The translations under genes and the position numbers were made by a program. Below the pieces are notes generated by a model that had not been told where the DNA came from, did not search any database, and worked only from the letters and a program-made list of their open reading frames with translations. From M3007 sp964630705 (GTDB taxonomy: Bacteria > Bacteroidota > Bacteroidia > Chitinophagales > Saprospiraceae): a stretch of 14,465 nt of DNA. The stretch lies in the NCBI GenBank assembly GCA_964630705.1, contig CAZVZH010000103.1, positions 1 to 14,465 of the forward strand, read 5' to 3'. Position 1 is the stretch's first letter; each line of letters starts with the position of its first letter. Shown one piece after another: positions 12,757 to 14,465 of the stretch.

Positions 12757-14465
12757 ATGCTTCGGTTTTTTATCGCAATAATTTGGGCAGCTAGCTGCAC
12801 AATTGGGTTTTCCCAGGCGCCTTTTTATATCAGCTATCCGCCCGGCCTAATCGACGGCCCGCTCGACGGTCGCTTGTTGCTGTTGATTTCGACCGACTCG
12901 AGCGCCGAGCCGCGCTTTCAAATTGGCGAAGATTTTACCTCTGCCCAAGTTTTTGGAAAAAATGCAGACGCCTGGGCGCCGGGCCAGCCGCAACAGTTTA
13001 CCGGCCTCGAATTTGGCTATCCCCTGGAAAGCCTGGCCGAACTCCCTGCTGGCGAATACTACGTACAAGCCCTGTTTCACCGCTACGAAACGTTGCACCG
13101 GAAAGACGGCCATACGGTTAAAATGCCTATGGACCGCGGCGAGGGCCAACAGTGGAATCGCGCCCCGGGAAACTTGTACTCCAAGCCGCAAAAAATTTTT
13201 TATAACCCCCGCCTCAAAGGCATTTACCAACTGACGCTCAACCAGGTAATCCCGCCCATCGCCGCGCCAGCCGATACGAAATATATCAAACACATCCAGA
13301 TACAAAGCCGCCTGCTCACCGAGTTCTGGGGCCGACCCATGTACCTGGGCGCCCATGTGCTGCTGCCCGAAGGCTTCGACGAGCACCCGGAGGCGCGGTA
13401 CCCCCTGGCGGTTTTTCACGGCCATTTTCCGCACGACTTCGGCGGCTTCCGCACCACACCGCCCGATACCAACTTGCCGCCCGACTACAGCCGCCGCTTT
13501 CGCCTGCACGGCTACAACCGCATTCAGCAGCAAGAAGCGTACGATTTTTATACCATGTGGACCAGCCCCGGATTCCCGCGCGTTCTGGCCGTGGAAATTC
13601 AGCACCCCTGCCCGTTTTACGACGATTCCTACGCCGTCAATTCCGCCAATGTGGGCCCTTACGGCGACGCCATCATGTACGAGCTCATTCCCGAAATCGA
13701 GCGCCGCTTCCGGGGCATCGGCGAAGGCTGGGCCCGGCTCACCTACGGCGGCAGCACCGGCGGTTGGGAAGCCCTGGCCGTACAAGTGTTTTACCCGGAA
13801 GCCTTCAACGGCTGTTATGCCGCCTGCCCCGACCCTGTCGACTTCCGAGCCTACATGACCGTGGATATTTACGCCGATTCCAATGCGTATTATCGTGAAG
13901 GCCCTTTTTCTAAAATCCCCCGCCCGTCCAGCCGCAACTACCTCGGCCACATTTCGGCCACCATCGAAAGCTCGTCAAAAATGGAACGCGCCCTCGGCGA
14001 CCGCCACCGCAGCGGCGGCCAGTTCGACATCTGGGAAGCGGTGTACGGCCCGCTCGGCCCCGACGGCTACCCCGCCCCGATCTGGGACCGCCGTACCGGC
14101 AAAATCGATCCCGCCGTAGCCGAATACTGGCGGGAAAACTACGACCTGCGCCACATCATCCAGCGCGACTGGCCTAGCTTGGGCCCCAAACTTCAGGGGA
14201 AAATACACGTCTATTGCGGCGACATGGACAACTATTACCTCAACAATGGCGTATACCTGCTCGAAGAAATGCTCCAAGCCCTCCACCAGCCGCCCTACGG
14301 CGGCGAAGTGGATTACGGCGACCGGGCCGAACACTGCTGGAACGGCGACCATAGCCAGCCCAACGCGGTCAGCCGCCTGCGCTACCACCGCTATTTTATC
14401 CCGAAATGGGCGGATGAAGTGCAACACCGCGCGCCAAAGGGAGCAGATTTACATTCCTGGCGGTA
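12757..14465 (+). CDS. Secreted esterase-like alpha/beta hydrolase (3' end cut by window edge)
   Basis: My translation of the plus strand from the ATG at 12757 is open to the window end, giving 569 codons. A signal peptide is clear (MLRFFIAIIWAASCTIGFSQ), so the protein is exported. Residues 21-190 form an N-terminal region with beta-rich character, including EYYVQALFHRYETLH. The hydrolase domain starts near MYLGAHVLLPEGF (195-207), and AVFHGHFPHDF lies in the oxyanion-hole region. The nucleophile motif is YGGSTGGWEAL with Ser333. VYCGDMDNYYL (485-495) supplies the likely acid (D489 or D491), and AEHCWNGDH (524-532) the likely histidine (H526 or H532). This fits the 'putative esterase' (esterase D-like) superfamily; the substrate cannot be read from sequence. 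The gene is divergent from all others in the window. Confidence 0.85.
   Translation, partial: MLRFFIAIIWAASCTIGFSQAPFYISYPPGLIDGPLDGRLLLLISTDSSAEPRFQIGEDFTSAQVFGKNADAWAPGQPQQFTGLEFGYPLESLAELPAGEYYVQALFHRYETLHRKDGHTVKMPMDRGEGQQWNRAPGNLYSKPQKIFYNPRLKGIYQLTLNQVIPPIAAPADTKYIKHIQIQSRLLTEFWGRPMYLGAHVLLPEGFDEHPEARYPLAVFHGHFPHDFGGFRTTPPDTNLPPDYSRRFRLHGYNRIQQQEAYDFYTMWTSPGFPRVLAVEIQHPCPFYDDSYAVNSANVGPYGDAIMYELIPEIERRFRGIGEGWARLTYGGSTGGWEALAVQVFYPEAFNGCYAACPDPVDFRAYMTVDIYADSNAYYREGPFSKIPRPSSRNYLGHISATIESSSKMERALGDRHRSGGQFDIWEAVYGPLGPDGYPAPIWDRRTGKIDPAVAEYWRENYDLRHIIQRDWPSLGPKLQGKIHVYCGDMDNYYLNNGVYLLEEMLQALHQPPYGGEVDYGDRAEHCWNGDHSQPNAVSRLRYHRYFIPKWADEVQHRAPKGADLHSWR

Noticed and set aside
12847..13950. 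A 367-codon open frame on the minus strand opposite the esterase
   Set aside because: The plus strand has a signal peptide, a GGSTGG nucleophile motif and a continuous frame over the whole region; the minus frame shows no family features.

Overview
The window looks like a scaffold from a GC-rich member of Bacteroidota, most likely the Saprospiria lineage. Evidence: a Bacteroidota-style IleS with the PGIHH version of the HIGH motif, a bacillithiol BshA, DUF1684 and DUF2177 proteins, start sites with little Shine-Dalgarno signal, and candidate promoters of the Bacteroidota form TAnnTTTG. The lineage is inferred from protein character, not from a search. A run of exactly 100 N (9298-9397) marks a scaffold gap inside a repeat.

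Layout: everything from 1 to about 12.6 kb is on the minus strand. Reading in the direction of transcription from the right: a two-helix membrane protein (12601-12179), a class I methyltransferase with a CCHKQ motif (12109-10952), a hairpin-rich spacer, an orphan MacB/FtsX-type permease (10748-9519), a spacer with 17-bp tandem repeats and the gap, a secreted DUF1684 protein (9210-8587), a GC-rich palindromic repeat, then a tight cluster bshA / HemC-like / DUF2177 / flavin reductase / Uma2 (8424-4855) ending in a rho-independent terminator. Next come ileS (4669-716) and, overlapping it by ATGA, a UbiE-like methyltransferase that leaves the window at base 1. One divergent gene on the plus strand (12757 to the window end) encodes a secreted esterase-like alpha/beta hydrolase and is cut by the window edge.

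The most unusual object is in ileS. The isoleucyl-tRNA synthetase reads through uninterrupted at 1317 residues because it carries a 170-residue in-frame insertion (residues 564-733) encoding an apparently intact DUF559 / PD-(D/E)XK nuclease domain. The insertion is bounded by inverted copies of a 33-bp palindromic repeat. A third, solo copy of the repeat sits elsewhere in ileS (residues 980-990), also in frame. The repeat is 11 codons long and has no stop codon in any of six frames. Without the two insertions the protein is about 1136 residues, a normal size for the family. This looks like a miniature mobile element that travels inside essential reading frames without breaking them.

A second point is a HemC homologue next to bshA that keeps the fold signatures but has lost the dipyrromethane-binding cysteine and the catalytic aspartate, so it is probably not a working hydroxymethylbilane synthase. 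Three further repeat types (8494-8579, 9258-9510, 10773-10902) show that the intergenic DNA is rich in palindromes. No tRNA, rRNA, CRISPR array or prophage was seen.
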